Shown here: one piece after another, positions 1 through 11,976 of the stretch
Position numbering within the stretch: position 1 is the first letter of the stretch
How the letters are laid out: each line of letters opens with the position of its first letter
Origin: Locusta migratoria
Taxonomy: Eukaryota; Arthropoda; Insecta; Orthoptera; Acrididae
Length of the DNA: 64,000 nt
NCBI GenBank assembly: GCA_026315105.1
Contig: CM048744.1
Coordinates: 346,179,668-346,243,667 of the forward strand
Direction of reading: 5' to 3'
The notes under the pieces: model-generated
Seen by the model: only the letters and a program-made list of their open reading frames with translations
The model's database searches: none
What the model was told of the DNA's origin: nothing
Program-made: the position numbers and the translations under genes

Positions 1-549
1 AAGCACGTAGAATATTGGACCAAAGTCCATCAACAAAAACATGGCAAGGTAATGATGCCAAAGCCATGTTTTTAAAGTCCCGAAGAAATTGTGTCTTATA
101 AAGAACTGGTAAAGGGACTCCTTGCACTGTTCAAGGGCATTTGTTGGCTTTACTAGATGTACAGGAAGCGATACCGCACAATAAACTTAGTTTCGGTACG
201 GGCAGTGGCGGGTTGGACCAAGACTCTTTGGGTTCGCTGAGCAAATCAAATCAAGCGTGCTGGAGACGGTGTGGCCAAAAGAACAGAGTAAAACGAGTTA
301 CGGTTCATTAAATGTGTGTTTTCGTTGTGGAAGTTTGGGTAGGACATAGAATGTAAACAAACATATCAGTCCTTCCCAATCTTTTTCGTAAAAGGACCCA
401 CAATACAGGGTGTTTCAAAAGGAATACACGTTTTAAAAACGATTACTTTGTCCTAACTCGATCGCTGCGCCTTGACTCGGCTATTGGAGAAACGAATACA
501 TACAGTCGGCCGGGGTGACTTTGTACAACTTCCTTCTTCAGAGACAATG

Positions 550-1157
550 AATACTCGACTCAGCAAATTAACAGGGCCTTCTCACGTAAACCAGGAACCA
601 GGAAGTGGATAACGAGGAAAACGCGCCAGCTAAGTCACCAGCTTTCCTTCCATTCGTTGGAAATGTCTTCTTCAAAATAGGAAGAATACTTAGTAATTAC
701 CAGGTGAATGTGATTTTCCGTCCACCATCTAGAATTTCTAACTTGCTGGGATCAGTAAAGGATGATTTGTTATTGCGGAAGGCGGTAATTTATAAAATAC
801 CTTGCGAGTGTGGTATGGCCTATATAGGACAGACAACACGCACCGTGGAAGAACGTTGTACAGAACATCAACGTTGCACTCGCCTCCTGCAACCAGCAAG
901 TCTGCAGATGCAGAGCATTGTATTTCTAACGTACGTATAATGGAGTATGATAACTCAATTTTGGCCACGACAACATCCTTCTGTGACTCCTTATAAAAGA
1001 ATCCGTTGAAATACGCATTGCGGAAAATCTGATGAAGCGTGACAGCGGCTACCTGCTGAATAACGCGTGGAATCTCGTCATCGCCGAGATTTGTTCTAGA
1101 CGAAGACGCCAGAAGACTCCGGTAGCTGCCTTCTGTCACCGTCACCGTGCGCGGTAA
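550..1157 (+). pseudogene. Penelope-like element, RT C-terminus with GIY-YIG endonuclease (degraded)
   Basis: The three plus-strand frames read together match the C-terminal part of Penelope-like retroelement proteins. The first piece (from about 605 to 880) holds a linker with FRPPSRISNLLGSVKDDL and then the GIY-YIG-type block YKIPCECGMAYIGQTTRT followed by ERCTEH. The second frame carries ISNVRIMEYDNSILATT, and the third runs from about 997 to a TAA at 1155-1157 with ESVEIRIAENLMKRDSGYLL and NNAWNLVIAEI. In PLEs the GIY-YIG domain nicks DNA for insertion, after an upstream reverse transcriptase. The RT domain is not seen here, so the copy is 5' truncated, and at least two frameshifts (near 880 and 997) make it inactive. 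The family call is firm; the exact 5' edge is not. Confidence 0.88.
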
Positions 1158-1186
1158 TACCACCAGCGTGCTATATAAGGCGGAGC

Positions 1187-1417
1187 TTCAATTGGGACAA
1201 GGAACTCTTCTACAAAGAAAAGGCTGCTGGGCAGTGGCCCCAGAGGAAGGTCTTCTACAAGCCTTACTGGAAGGAGTATGTTCCACACCATCTTCAGGAA
1301 GAATATGGTGATCCTCCTCGAGACGCCGCCACAACAGAAGCCCTGAAGCGGCTTCATCAAGAAGAAGACAAAAAGAAAAATAGGGGATACTACGGCCAAC
1401 GCCGAAGGAGACCCTGA
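1187..1417 (+). other. Unrecognised basic open frame just 3' of the PLE remnant
   Basis: A frame stays open upstream and through this stretch, ending at TGA 1415-1417. It is tyrosine- and lysine-rich (for example RKVFYKPYWKEYVPHHL) and ends in a run of arginines. There is no clear ATG at its start. AATAAA-like hexamers lie near 1600 and 1632, with an A-run at 1743-1770 further on. It could be the tail of a processed cDNA, a non-coding part of the PLE, or chance. I do not recognise the protein. Confidence 0.2.
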
Positions 1418-1560
1418 GAAGCCAAAACACAAACCAGCACATCGATACACAAGGTGGTTACCACCAGCATCTCTGGCCCAGGTTTCCGTGGTTCCCTGTT
1501 GGCTGTAAGGTGAATACCGGCGCTGTTCCCATGCCCACGGAGTGTTCCCAATTGGGACAA
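1189..1560. repeat. Pair of 12-bp direct repeats 360 bp apart
   Basis: CAATTGGGACAA occurs at 1189-1200 and 1549-1560. It may be a target-site duplication around a 348-bp insertion or a relic of a diverged tandem repeat, since the ~45 bp before each copy also look loosely alike (GGTAATACC versus GGTGAATACC). Confidence 0.5.
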
Positions 1561-1742
1561 ACCTTCACCCCCCCCTTAACAAGAAAACATATGCAAAAAT
1601 AAACCATGCACCATGCAAAAGAAATGACCTAATAAAGAAACAAGACATCCCACACGTGTGGGAACCCTCACAAGGCTGAAAAGAGCACAAGCACGCTCTC
1701 AAGCACCCCGCCCACCCCCTCAGGGTGAGGAATGAAAAGTGC

Positions 1743-1770
<28 letters not shown>
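1743..1770 (+). repeat. Poly(A) tract, possible retroposon tail
   Basis: An uninterrupted run of 28 A follows a stretch with AATAAA-like hexamers near 1600 and 1632. It looks like the 3' tail of a plus-strand retroposed sequence, but the parent element was not identified. Confidence 0.5.
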
Positions 1771-1774
<4 letters not shown>

Positions 1775-1803
1775 AGCGTCTTCGTCAGTCCTTGTTGGCT
1801 CAC

Positions 1804-1880
1804 CTGAAGATAACTGGCAGGTGCCCAGCTGAAATATCGTGGAATGACGTTTACGACGACCGGCTGCAAACCCGAAATCT
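1804..1880 (+). repeat. PLE-type terminal segment with hammerhead-like core
   Basis: CTGAAGA (1804-1810) is followed by an imperfect hairpin (AACTGG with CCAGCT) and GAAATATCGTGG. The segment 10297-10375 is a recognisable second copy (shared GAAATATCGTGG and CCG/CTGCAA stretches). This CTGANGA...GAAA arrangement is typical of Penelope-like element ends. Confidence 0.5.
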
Positions 1881-3317
1881 TTTTTAACATTTAATTAGCC
1901 GGGAAAATTTCACAACTTCCGTCACTTTTTTTTTAATGTTCCTCCCACAAAAGAAATCACACTACCAAACGGACACTGTAGCAGGTTGCATTTACAGTTC
2001 CTGGTGGATTCTGGATAAAAAAATTCCTAATTATGTCCTATTAATGTAAAATTTCAATGTGAATATTGGTACGGCTAACTTTGTACCATTCTTAAAAACT
2101 AACTATATATATAATTCTGTGGGCAACTTTAGGCCATGCCTAAAGGATAGACGGAGTTGATATGTCAAAACAGATAGTCTTAGCTAGTTAATGAAGGTTT
2201 ACTTTGACATACTAAGTTATTTGTGCAAACCTACTATTGATAGGTTTCACATTACGGCAACAGACATTTAGAAACAACACATTCACCGCAGTTAACCCAA
2301 TAATATAAACATCAAATAAGAAATCACATTTTCTCAAAAAATCACACCTCTTTTAGTAATATATTCTGCTTAGACATCTTCTGTTTACAGATTTTACACA
2401 GAAGTCAACGATTCTTTTTTAATATACTGTCCTTGAAATACCATATTTTATTCTCCCTCTCAGGCTACACACGTTTCCCTTTATCATTCAACTCTTCTAA
2501 ATATTGTGACATTGCCTCGCACCTCTATTGCAGTGACATTTCCAGGCTAAAATTTGACTTGATAAATTAAAATAACAATCATTTACTCGAAAGTCATCTG
2601 CATCGGTTCAGCGATAAACCTTCATTTAGAACAGGGTCCGTTTTGGTGATTACAACAGGACTGTTAAAAGTTCATTTACTGCTGTTCCTGTTTAATTCAG
2701 CTAGGATCAGTAGTACCTGTAGGTATATTCTGAGGTGCTGCCTGTTAAATCCTGAGTGTTCGCACAAGTCCCTTGCATTGCCTTCCCTTTGGTCTGTGTT
2801 GTGATGCAGGCCCACACGGTTACACAAACGTGATTAACTCCTTGGTACAATTTCTTCTCCTATGTCGTCCTCCATCCGTCTCCTTCTTACATGTTATATC
2901 AAGTCATTTCTTAAATGTTTATATATAGAATTTCTTAATTTAGTGACTTAGTTTCGATTTTATAAACATTCTGCCACGATCCTGGCAGTGACGTTGTAGG
3001 AAAATAAAGACCAGAGATGGTGATGCAGCTGTTCATTTATTGACGCGTTTCGAAATAAGCATCGTTAGAATCTAAGCTTGGGGTAAAGATTCATACTAAT
3101 CGTATATCGTCTTAGCCATGACTCTGTGTTTTTGGCACATTGAAGCTCTATCAAAAACGTCCTTTTGAGTAAAATTTCTCAGGCTAGAAGTCCACTGACA
3201 CATCTGTAAATATTTCAGAAGATACTGCGATGGAGGATGATGATGGGTGATATAACAGCGAACATGTTCGAAAGAACATTGGTTGACATCATAGCCTTAA
3301 ATTCACAATTCGAATTA
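1881..3317. other. No gene recognised
   Basis: AT-rich sequence without a coding frame I can support. Around 3001-3070 the minus strand reads like a PLE end (ATGCTTATTTCGAAACGCG), but no further structure was found. Confidence 0.5.
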
Positions 3318-3462
3318 AAAAATTTATTTTAGAGGGCATTGGAATAAATGGAAAAGCTTAAAAATTTTCCTAGACCGTGATTCGAACCTGGTTTTCCCGC
3401 TTCGTACCAGCGGTCATCTTAATCAATTAGGTTATAACTATATTCTAGCAAGGGACGTCCCC

Positions 3463-3509
<47 letters not shown>

Positions 3510-3790
3510 CTATAATTGTATGCATGCTTCCTACAGGCAAATGACCATTTCGATGCGGATGCACAAATACGTCAGACCCCTACCGTTAAAACTGCGATAA
3601 AGAGGAATTATTGGGCAGGAAGTACTGCAATCGTAGTGTGCGATGAAATGAGAATTTGTGCAGGACGGGAAACGAGTCTGGATAGCCTAATTAAGGCGAC
3701 CTCTGATCCGTAGCGGGGAAAAGAGATTGAATCCCGCCCCAGAACAAATGTTGAGCTTCTCCGCTGAATTTATTTCACTGCCCTGTAACA
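3318..3790. repeat. Element with inverted tRNA-like arms (copy 1)
   Basis: The left arm (about 3318-3445) on the minus strand reads as a tRNA-like sequence with B box GGTTCGAATCACG. The right arm (about 3670-3790) on the plus strand carries the same module (AGCCTAATTAAGGCGACC, then GAGATTGAATCCCGC). The arms are inverted repeats of each other over about 100 bp, and the outer ends also match (TTTATTTTAGAGGGCA versus AGGGCAGTGAAATAAA). A second, clearer copy lies at 35054-35482. No acceptor stem closes, so these are not functional tRNA genes. Confidence 0.6.
3467..3504. repeat. (AC)n microsatellite
   Basis: About 19 uninterrupted AC units, lying between the two arms of the inverted tRNA-like element. 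Confidence 0.98.
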
Positions 3791-3991
3791 GTCGAAATGT
3801 TGGAGTATTCTGAATCGGTAACGGTTTGTCTCGGGTGTTCCTGTAAATCGCCTGAGGCGGCAGCGGCGTCGGTTAGCTAGTAAACAGCTTACTACTGTGT
3901 CGCCACGTGACAACACACAGGGCTTCCGTGGCCTGCTAACCTCAATGTCCGAAAACACGGCAGGCTCTTACAGAAAGGCTTACTACGTAGC

Positions 3992-5510
3992 AACGTAGTT
4001 GATATCATCGGAGTAGTGCAGCAACTAAAATCACTTAACAAGAACAAGTCTTCTGGTCCGGATACTATACCCATTAGATTTCTATCTCATTATGCTGAAG
4101 CGATAGCTCCTTACTTAAGTCATATACAACCGCTCTCTCATAGAAGGATCTGTACCAAAAGATGGGAAAGTTGCACAAGTCACACCTATATTCAAGAACG
4201 GCAGTAGGAGTAACCCACTAAACTACAGGCCTATTCATTGACGTCAATTTGCAGCAGAGTTTTGGAACATATCATGTATTCAAATATCCTGTATTCAAAT
4301 ATTATGAATTATCTCGAACAGAATGATCTATTGGCCCAAGGTCAACATGGATTTAGAAAATACCGTTCATGCGAAACACAACTCGATCTTTTCTCACACG
4401 AAGTGATGTGTGTTATCGAGAAGGGTTCACAAATTGATTCCGTATTCCTTGATTTCCAGAAAGCTTTTGACACCGTACCTCACAAACGGCTTTTAATCAA
4501 ATTGCGTGGTTATGGTATATCGCCCCAAATTTACGATTGGATATGGGATTTCTTGTCAGAGAGGACACAGTTCGTAGTAATCGATGGTAAGGCATCGACT
4601 AAAACAGAGGTGATATCGGGCGTCCACAGGGTAGTGTTATTGGTCCTCTGCTGTTCCTTATTTACATAAACGATTTAGGGGAAAATCGAAGTAGCTCTCT
4701 TAGGTTGTTTGTAGATGACGCCGTCATTTACCGTCTAGTAAAATCACCTGAAGATCAAAACCAACTGCAGAACGATCTGAATAAGATGTCAGTATGGTGT
4801 AACAATTGGCAATTGATTCTAAATAATGAAAAGTGTGAAGTCGTTTACATGAGTACGAAATGAAATCCGTTAAACTTTGTTTACAAGATAAATCAGTAAA
4901 ATGTGTAGGCCGTAAACTCCACAAAATATCTACAAATTACTATTACTTCAGACTTAAATTGGAAAGAACACGTAGATAATATCGTGCGAAAGGTGAACCA
5001 GAGACTGCGTTTTATTGGCAGAACCCTTAAAAGATGCAACAGAACTACTAAAGAAACTGCATACACTGCGCTTGTCCGTCCATTTTTGGAGTATTGCAGC
5101 CCAGTGTGGGATCCTTATCAGGTGGGTTTGACGGAGGACATCGAAAGAGTCCAAAGAAGGGCAGCTCGTTTCGTATTGTCACGATACAGGGGAGACAGCG
5201 TTACGGAAATGATACAGGATCTGGGATGGGAATCATTACAACAACGGCACTTATCGCTGCGGCATGCGCTACTTGCGAAACTCCAATCGCCAACATTCTG
5301 CTCCGAATGCGAAAATATATTGTTGACTCCCACTTACATAGGTAGAAATGATCATCAGAATAAAATACGAGAAATCAGAGCTCGAACAGATTGAGGTATT
5401 CTTTCTTCCCGCGCGCTATTGTAGAATGGAATGGGAGATAAATTGTGGTTCGATGAACCCTCTGCCAGGCACTTAAATGTGATTTGCAGAGTATCCCATG
5501 TAGATGTAGA
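3992..5510 (+). pseudogene. CR1/L2-like non-LTR retrotransposon, RT to 3' end (LINE-A copy 1)
   Basis: Successive plus-strand frames give a non-LTR reverse transcriptase: KNKSSGPDTIPIRFL near 4030-4080, NYRPI, HGFRKYRSCETQLDLFSH, DFQKAFDTVPHKRLLIKL (4450-4500), then YINDL and a decayed FVDDAVIY (catalytic FADD changed to FVDD) near 4665-4730. The C-terminal region ALVRPFLEYCSPVWDPYQ with RVQRRAARFVLSRY (5070-5190) is typical of the Jockey/CR1/L2 superfamily. The 3' end has a short GTAGAT tail at about 5499-5510. It is 5' truncated, since a longer relative at 29803 starts further upstream, and it has several frameshifts and stops. Superfamily is confident; the clade is less so. Confidence 0.9.
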
Positions 5511-6473
5511 CTACCGCTGGCTGCGACGCAATCTGTGCTTATCTGTGGCGGGAGCTGCAGAGGCGAGTAACGCACTGCCCTTGCAGAAATATCGCAACAT
5601 ATCTTAAAATGTATCTAAAACTACCCGCTGTTTAGACGATCTCTAAAGATTTAATAGTTTGTCTTAGATCATCGACAATATCAATTTTATTGAAATTGAC
5701 TCCTGCTGTTATCAGCGAGATTTATTTTGTCTAATGCAGTTCACCAATCTATTTAACTCGTATTGCCTGTGGTCGAAAATCGACCAATTGCGTTTACAAT
5801 GGTCACTGGGGGTAAAATTTTACGTATGTCGACGGCCTCGCGTGATTATATTCGCAACAACAACACGATAGAAAATCTTTGCCCATTTGTTCGAACCACA
5901 TAGAATGACTCGATTAGTGTATCGTACAGACCATGAAGTAAACAAATAATGCTGTTCCTGCTTTATGGTTGACAGGTTCTTGTATGTACCCTCGTCCGCT
6001 CAGTAAAAATAATTGCTCTTGTAAAGCGAAGATTCCATAAGAAAACATCAGCGTTGTCAATGACTCATAGGATTCTCACTATTCAGCATCTGTTGCCAAC
6101 ATTATCATAGGAGGCCGCTGGGATATTTGGTAAAATTTAACTAGCACTGGGAGGTATGAACGGCATCTTTTACGTGTTAAGGAAAATGCCTGACACAATA
6201 ACAAATAAAAACGGAAGTATATACCTCTCATGCCATTTTCGAATTATATAACTTTAATTAGCCTAATATTTGAAATGTAACTAAAATTTCTGTGTTCGTA
6301 TATTTATACAACGCCAAGAAATGTTATTTCGATACTGCGATATTCAGAATTCCAGAGCTGACAACATGTCGACTACGTAGTTCCACCCGTGCACCGCTAC
6401 ATGCCTCTCCCGACGCATCATCATTTATATCGGCATTCATATGAAAATATCCATTTCCTATAACCACTCTTAA
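5511..6473. other. No gene or known repeat recognised
   Basis: AT-rich unique-looking sequence. No coding frame, TIR or tRNA-like module was found. Confidence 0.5.
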
Positions 6474-6669
6474 GCCGGCCGCGGTGGCCGAGGGGACTGA
6501 GGCGCTCCAGTCACAGTCTGCACGGCCACTACGGTCGGGGGGTTCGAATCCCCCCTCGGGAATGGATATTTGTGCCGTCCTTAGTATAAGGTAGTTGATA
6601 AGTAATTTGTAAGTTCAGGGACTGATGACCCCGTAGTTAAGTCCCATAACTTAAAAAACATTTGAACAT
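6474..6669 (+). mobile_element. SINE family 1, full length
   Basis: A tRNA-derived SINE: head with A box GTGGCCGAGGGGACTGAGG and B box GGTTCGAATCCCC, then body ATGGATATTTGTGCCGTCC, a GGGACT...AGTCCC hairpin, and the end ACAAACATTTGAACATT. It is flanked by TAACCACTCTTAA (6461-6473) and TAACCAATCTTAA (6670-6682), a 13-bp target duplication with one mismatch. Confidence 0.93.
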
Positions 6670-7182
6670 TTAACCAATCTTAATCACTGTGAAAATGAAG
6701 CATTTGAACGGCACAAGAAAGAGAGTTGGGAGCACCCCATGTTTCGATATTCACTTATTTTAATATGTTATTTTGCAAATGCGCTGAATTACAGCGTCTT
6801 TGGTCGAGGCGAATAGCCAATCAGTGAGCTGATTGTTGGACAATGTAGAACTTGATCCAAGCAGTAGATAGGAAAATCTCTTCTTCCTTTTACCACTTTT
6901 AATGGCTAAATGCACACACAATATTTATATTCGTGAAATCTACAACAATCTTTCGAATTATGCAACTCTCATTGGCCTTCTTGTATGAATAAATTAATCT
7001 GTACCACAATTTTCGTGTTAGCGTATTTATATAATGATACCCTTTTATTTATGATCGAGGTCTACAACCGAAACTAATAGATTTTTAAGGATTTAATAAA
7101 TAGCTGATGGTTCAAGAAGTATTTTATGAAATACATAACGATTGTTAACTCTCACCAAAACATTGAGACATCGCAACATACC

Positions 7183-7489
7183 GTAAATAAAACGCTGCTA
7201 TTTAATATTTGAACACTAAGGTCCTGTTTCGGCTTACACTGCCGTTTTCAAATGACGCTTATGTATAGATTACCTGACATACATAAAACATCTAAGGCGT
7301 CTGTATATAGCCTGTCAAATTTGTTCGGTACTTCTCATTCTGATTTTGTATTTTGGCAGTTACGCCTTAAGTGTCTTATGTATGTCAGGCCATCTATACA
7401 TAACCGTCACTTGAAAATGGCAGTGTAAGCCGAAACGGGACCGCCGTGTTCTTATAAATATTATTAAATAGCAGCGTTTTGGTTTATTA
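7183..7489. repeat. PLE-type fold-back (long inverted repeat)
   Basis: Arms of about 120 bp face each other; for example TCGGCTTACACTGCCGTTTT on the left pairs with AATGGCAGTGTAAGCCGA on the right. GCC-GAAAC at the right arm resembles the conserved end of Penelope-like elements. No protein is encoded. Confidence 0.75.
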
Positions 7490-7737
7490 CTACTACTACT
7501 ATAGTATAACTAGTATTTTTTTAAATGTACTTAGTATCTTCAGGGTGTTTCGCAATTTTTTCTTTCTTTTTAACTGATATGAGTAACCTGTAGTAGGAAA
7601 TTTGAAATGTTCTACGGCATTTTGCACTTCATTTGTCTTACGGTAGGCTGAAGGAAGCAGCAAAATGCAGTAGTTAAACTTAATCTATAGATTGAATTCA
7701 TTTACATTTATTATAGAGCTTCTATGTAGTCTCACTG

Positions 7738-8798
7738 CACGAAGGACCGAGCGAGGAGACCCAGTGGTAACACAGTAGACCCGCGTTGGTGAGGAAGGGG
7801 ATCAAATCCACCTTAGGCGATCGTGATTTAAGTTTTTCCGTGATTTTGAAACGTGTCCATAAAAAATTATTTTTATAAGAAAATGTCTAATATTGTGCCT
7901 CCTGTTTTGTATCGAGTAACTTGCTTGCAAGAAAATGTATAATATCGCTTCTACTGTATGTATCGATATGTGTAAAGTTTCATCTCTGGCAAAGATCATG
8001 TATTGCATAGCATTGTAGCTCGCACTGAGAGAGAGAGTAGCACTAGTGGTTCAGCTCGCTTAGAGAGCGGTTGGGTTGTGTGTATGGCTCCGATGTAGAG
8101 CAGAGGCTGCTTTGCCAGCAAGTCAGAAGTTGTATTATGTAGGTAATGTAATGCTGTTTATCAATAATAAGTAACTTAACCCTGTTTCATATTTCATTTA
8201 CGTAGTTAGAAAATTAACCCACTTCCTTCATTTGATAATTACTTGATTTAGTGGAGTGTTGATTTGAATAACATTATTGAACATATTTCATTATTGGTGC
8301 GATAGTAAGAGAATAGTTGATTTGGATTTCAATAATAACTGATCGACATTAATTCTCACAGTCAAGCATTGAGAAAGTGATTTGTGGTTTTTCTTATATC
8401 TTTCTCGCAGTCAAAATTTTTGAGTATAGTCAGTGTCTGTTTCAAAAGGTTACATGTCACAGTTGTTTACTTAAAAGATCCGTTGCGCACAAAATCAATT
8501 TAATGCACTGTTTCTTGTACATTAAGATCAGGGCCATAATTAAACCAAATAGCTGAGTTAATGAACAATTTATTGTCTGATTTAACGAAAGGTTCAACAT
8601 TTCAAAACACGCGTACAGTTTTTAATTTACTTAAATCATTCAAAGAAAATTCCCGGGATGATTCCTTTCAAAGGAAACGGCCGTATTGCTTCCCCATTTT
8701 CTGCCAGAAATCCAAGCGTGAACTCAGATCTCCGTCTGTGATGACGATGTCAACGGGACGTTAAACACCCAAGCTTGCTTCCTTCCTTCCTTCCTTCC
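7738..8798 (+). mobile_element. SINE family 3, interrupted copy
   Basis: The head is at about 7738-7850 (CCGAGCGAGGAGACCCAGTG, then CGTGATTTAAGTTTTTCCG). The tail resumes at about 8630 (TAAATCATTC, CCGGGATGATTCCTTTCAAA, CGGCCGTATTGCTTCCCC) and ends in (CTTC)n. This layout matches a widespread arthropod tRNA-derived SINE type. About 780 bp (7851-8629) separates the halves and appears to be a later insertion, with no coding potential seen. Confidence 0.6.
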
Positions 8799-8850
8799 TG
8801 ATTAATCAAGGTCTCCCTCATTCATTCATTTTCATTCATTCATTCATTCA
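8783..8850. repeat. (CTTC)n and (CATT)n simple repeats
   Basis: CTTC units at about 8783-8800 form the SINE tail, and CATT units run from about 8818 to 8850. Confidence 0.9.
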
Positions 8851-9379
8851 TTAACACTAATCAGCGATAAATTAAAGGTCGATATAACAGCTCTTTCATC
8901 ATGCTCTTTCCTCAACTTCTTCGACAATGAATATTTTGAGAAAATTGGCGGTGTTGCCATGTTCAGTTCTGGCTTGCCTCTGGCATCTGTTCTTTCTTTT
9001 TTAAGACTGGGTCGTTTTTCGGACCTTCCGGTCAGTCGCTTAGTGGATCGTTGGGGCACGCCGTTAACCTAAGCCCACACTTGACAGATCAGTATTTCCA
9101 AGTGTCTGCCACCACCCATCACAAGCAATGGGCGTGTTTGGAACATTGATGCAGCTGAGGACAGGGATGTCTTGGAAACGAGATGGAAAACTTGTTAAGT
9201 AGGTACAAAGATAATGGATGTTGTATGCGAAACATCAACCCAGTAATAAGCAGGAAGAACGTGAGAACACGAGAGGAAAATAAGTAATTTCGATCCTGGG
9301 CGCTCCTTCCATATGTTGGCAACATTTCGTGTGGAGCAGGCAGAATCCCAAGGAAACACTGAGTCACAGAATCTTCGGG

Positions 9380-9581
9380 GCCGCGGTGGAGTAGCCGAGC
9401 GGTCTAAAGCGCCTCGCTGCGGAGCGCGCGGTTGCTCGCAGTGGAGGTTCGAGTCCTCCCTGGGGCATGGGTGTGTGTGTTATCCTTAGGTTAGTTTACC
9501 TAGGTTTAAGTAGTTTGTAAGCTACGGACTGATGACCACGCAGTTTGGTCCGATAGATTTACAAACATTTGAACATTTTCA
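9380..9581 (+). mobile_element. SINE family 2, full length
   Basis: The head GGCCGCGGTGGAGTAGCCGA with GGAGGTTCGAGTCCTCC is a different tRNA head (serine/leucine-like long form) from family 1. The body and tail (AGTTTGTAAGCTACGGACTG, ending ACAAACATTTGAACATT) are homologous to family 1. A possible imperfect target duplication is ATCTTCGG versus ATCTTCCG. Confidence 0.88.
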
Positions 9582-10291
9582 TCTTCCGCCATCCGTAAGT
9601 CTGGTGACCTCAGTTCGGTGATCTGGAATTACCACAGTATGTGATCTACAGAACAGCGTATCAATGTGACAAACACTCCATTACTCGGGCCACGCGAGAT
9701 GTGCGTTGAACGTGAGCGCCACACGCTCCTCTGCAAGCCAGTAAATCAGCCTTAGCTCCACGAAGTGTAAAAGCCACCGTCATTTGCTAACCTCCGACCC
9801 TGCACCGCTGTGCTCCTGCGGTTAACTGCTGACGGTGCGACATGTTTTACTGTCTTGTGTTAATTTTCATCATCTCCGTGTAGCCCTTCACTTTCCGTCT
9901 ACTCTGGAGGATATTTTAGCTGATGACCCACGAGCAACTGCTAGAGTTTTGCGTTTTATCAACTTGACCAATTTATCAAAGGATATTTAACCCTTTTGTT
10001 TTTATCTTTCGTTTTTCGCTCTCTTTTGACACTCTATCTGGTTGTTACCAACGTTTACGAGATCTAGTGAATCTCTGTTCTTATCTGGGCGCTAATGACC
10101 TTAGCAGTTGTGCGCCCTAAAACAACAACAAAAAAAGCTCCAAATGACATTCTATTGACTATTCGGCCGCGGAAATCCTGACCTGAACGTAATCCATTTA
10201 TTAGCGAGTCTGTGAAAACACTATTGGCAAAACTGATTGTGATGGCGACCTTCAACTGGGTGAGGCGTGGGACGCGGTGATTTTTTTTTCC
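9582..10291. other. No gene recognised
   Basis: No coding frame or repeat structure that I can name. Confidence 0.45.
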
Positions 10292-10296
10292 CGCAT

Positions 10297-10375
10297 CTGA
10301 AGATAGCTAGATGATTGTCAGCCGAAATATCGTGGCGAGAAGTCGAAGACATCCGACTGCAATCCTGACACTCCG
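10297..10375 (+). repeat. PLE-type terminal segment, second copy
   Basis: CTGAAGA at 10297-10303, an imperfect GCT/AGC hairpin, then CCGAAATATCGTGGCGAGAA and ATCCGACTGCAATCCTGAC. It is homologous to 1804-1880. Confidence 0.5.
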
Positions 10376-10591
10376 TGGAATATTGCTTACGCCTAGAAAA
10401 CGTAAGGAAATCGGAGTCTGACTTACTAGTAATCACGACTCGTACTTGGGAAGTTAGTTTCTGCTTTACCTCTGAAGACTTCGACACTAAACGCAAATCT
10501 TGCTTTGTTGGATGATTGTGGGTTGGACCTCTCCAGTCCCATTAATTTTGACAACATTGTCAGAGGAGAAAAACAGCGATCTATTTGGTAT

Positions 10592-10828
10592 GATCAATAT
10601 TACAAAAAAGTCTTGATCGCAGAAATTAACAGTTTCAATTAACCGGTTTCGACCTGATGGTCATCTTCGGAATAACAAGCAGCCCATGTGGCCAGGACAG
10701 CCCAGCCCAGCCGAGCGCAGCACTGGCCACATGGGCTGCTTGTTATTCCGAAGATGACCATCAGGTCGAAACCGGTTAATTGAAACTGTTAATTTCTGCG
10801 ATCAAGACTGTTTTTTGTAATATTGATC
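10592..10828. repeat. PLE-type fold-back, near-perfect inverted repeat
   Basis: Arms of about 105 bp (starting GATCAATATTAC and ending GTAATATTGATC) enclose a GC-rich loop of about 27 bp. Each arm holds CCGAAGATGACC-ATCA-GGTCGAAAC (minus strand in the left arm). The flank 10535-10591 is repeated, inverted, beside the related fold-back at 41941-42207, so these are two copies of one family. Confidence 0.85.
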
Positions 10829-11685
10829 TCTCCAGTCCCACCAAGGGATTTTCTCCTTTCGCCCAGGCCATTATTGTCTGCATCACTGAAGCTATTATAT
10901 TTTTAGCTCCATTGCTTTTATCGATTCAAGTTATTTGACCTGCTCACGCTTTGGGTAGACGTCCTTACTTTATACTCGTGTATCGAGGGGCTGAAGATTT
11001 TGTTGTTTGATTGCTTAACCCTCCCAATAAACAAATTTTTCTTCTTCAGTTTGTAGTTGGAAGCGGCGAGGTGATGCGCAACGTTAAAGCAGTTATGAGG
11101 AAAACTACAGTTGTACGCCTCAGTTTTCATTATTTCGATGGAAAACTCGCGACCAATTTCGAACGCTTGGGAAAATTAAACCGGCGTTTTTGTTGCTCTG
11201 AACTATCCTCGAAAATACCTCTCAAACTTGTCCAGCGCCTTAGTTACGACCAGCAGTGATGATTTACCGTTAGTTTTCGACATTTTCCTTTGGTCACGCC
11301 AACTCCTATCGTTCCATTGCGTGAGAAAAAAAGGAAACTGTAGGAGCCTATCAGCTCTGAACCAACTGTCGGAAACGGACGTTTTTCCAGCCATGTTCTG
11401 TCTCTGACAGGAGTGACTTATGTCTACGTTCTTCGAACCTGCTTGCACAGTAGGGTTGAGTGCACTGTAGTAGTAAAAGCGGGCGCTAGTCCCTGTATAC
11501 TGGTAAGGTGAACTCATCCACTGCAGCGTGACCTTGGACCCCGCACACGGTTTAGTCAGCGTTCACGTCAGACATCAGCTACACGTGTCGGCGCACTATT
11601 TCAAAGGCGGTTGTTCACAATGCTGCAGCTTGATCTTCTAAAATTGCTTATAGGTTGCTTGAATAATCACTTATATGTTGTTAGC

Positions 11686-11976
11686 AAATTATTTATTGTA
11701 AAAACACACGTTTCGGGCGTAGCCCATCATCTAGTGACAGATATAATATATACTAAGCATTGATGCATTCAAATTTGTCATTTAAAAATACTGTGTTATG
11801 TACTGCCAAACGAGAATGAACATAAATTGACGTTTATTCTTCTTTGGCAATACATAACACAGTATTTTAAACGACAAATTTGAATGCATCAATGCTCAAT
11901 ATATATTATATCGGTCACCAGATGATGGGCTAAGCTCGAAACATGGTGTTTTTACAAAATCATTTAAATAAATTTT
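11686..11976. repeat. PLE-type fold-back
   Basis: Inverted arms of about 130 bp contain ATGATGGGC-TAC-GCCCGAAACG (left arm, minus strand) and ATGATGGGC-TAA-GCTCGAAACA (right arm, plus strand). The arms differ at scattered positions, so this is an older copy. Confidence 0.8.
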
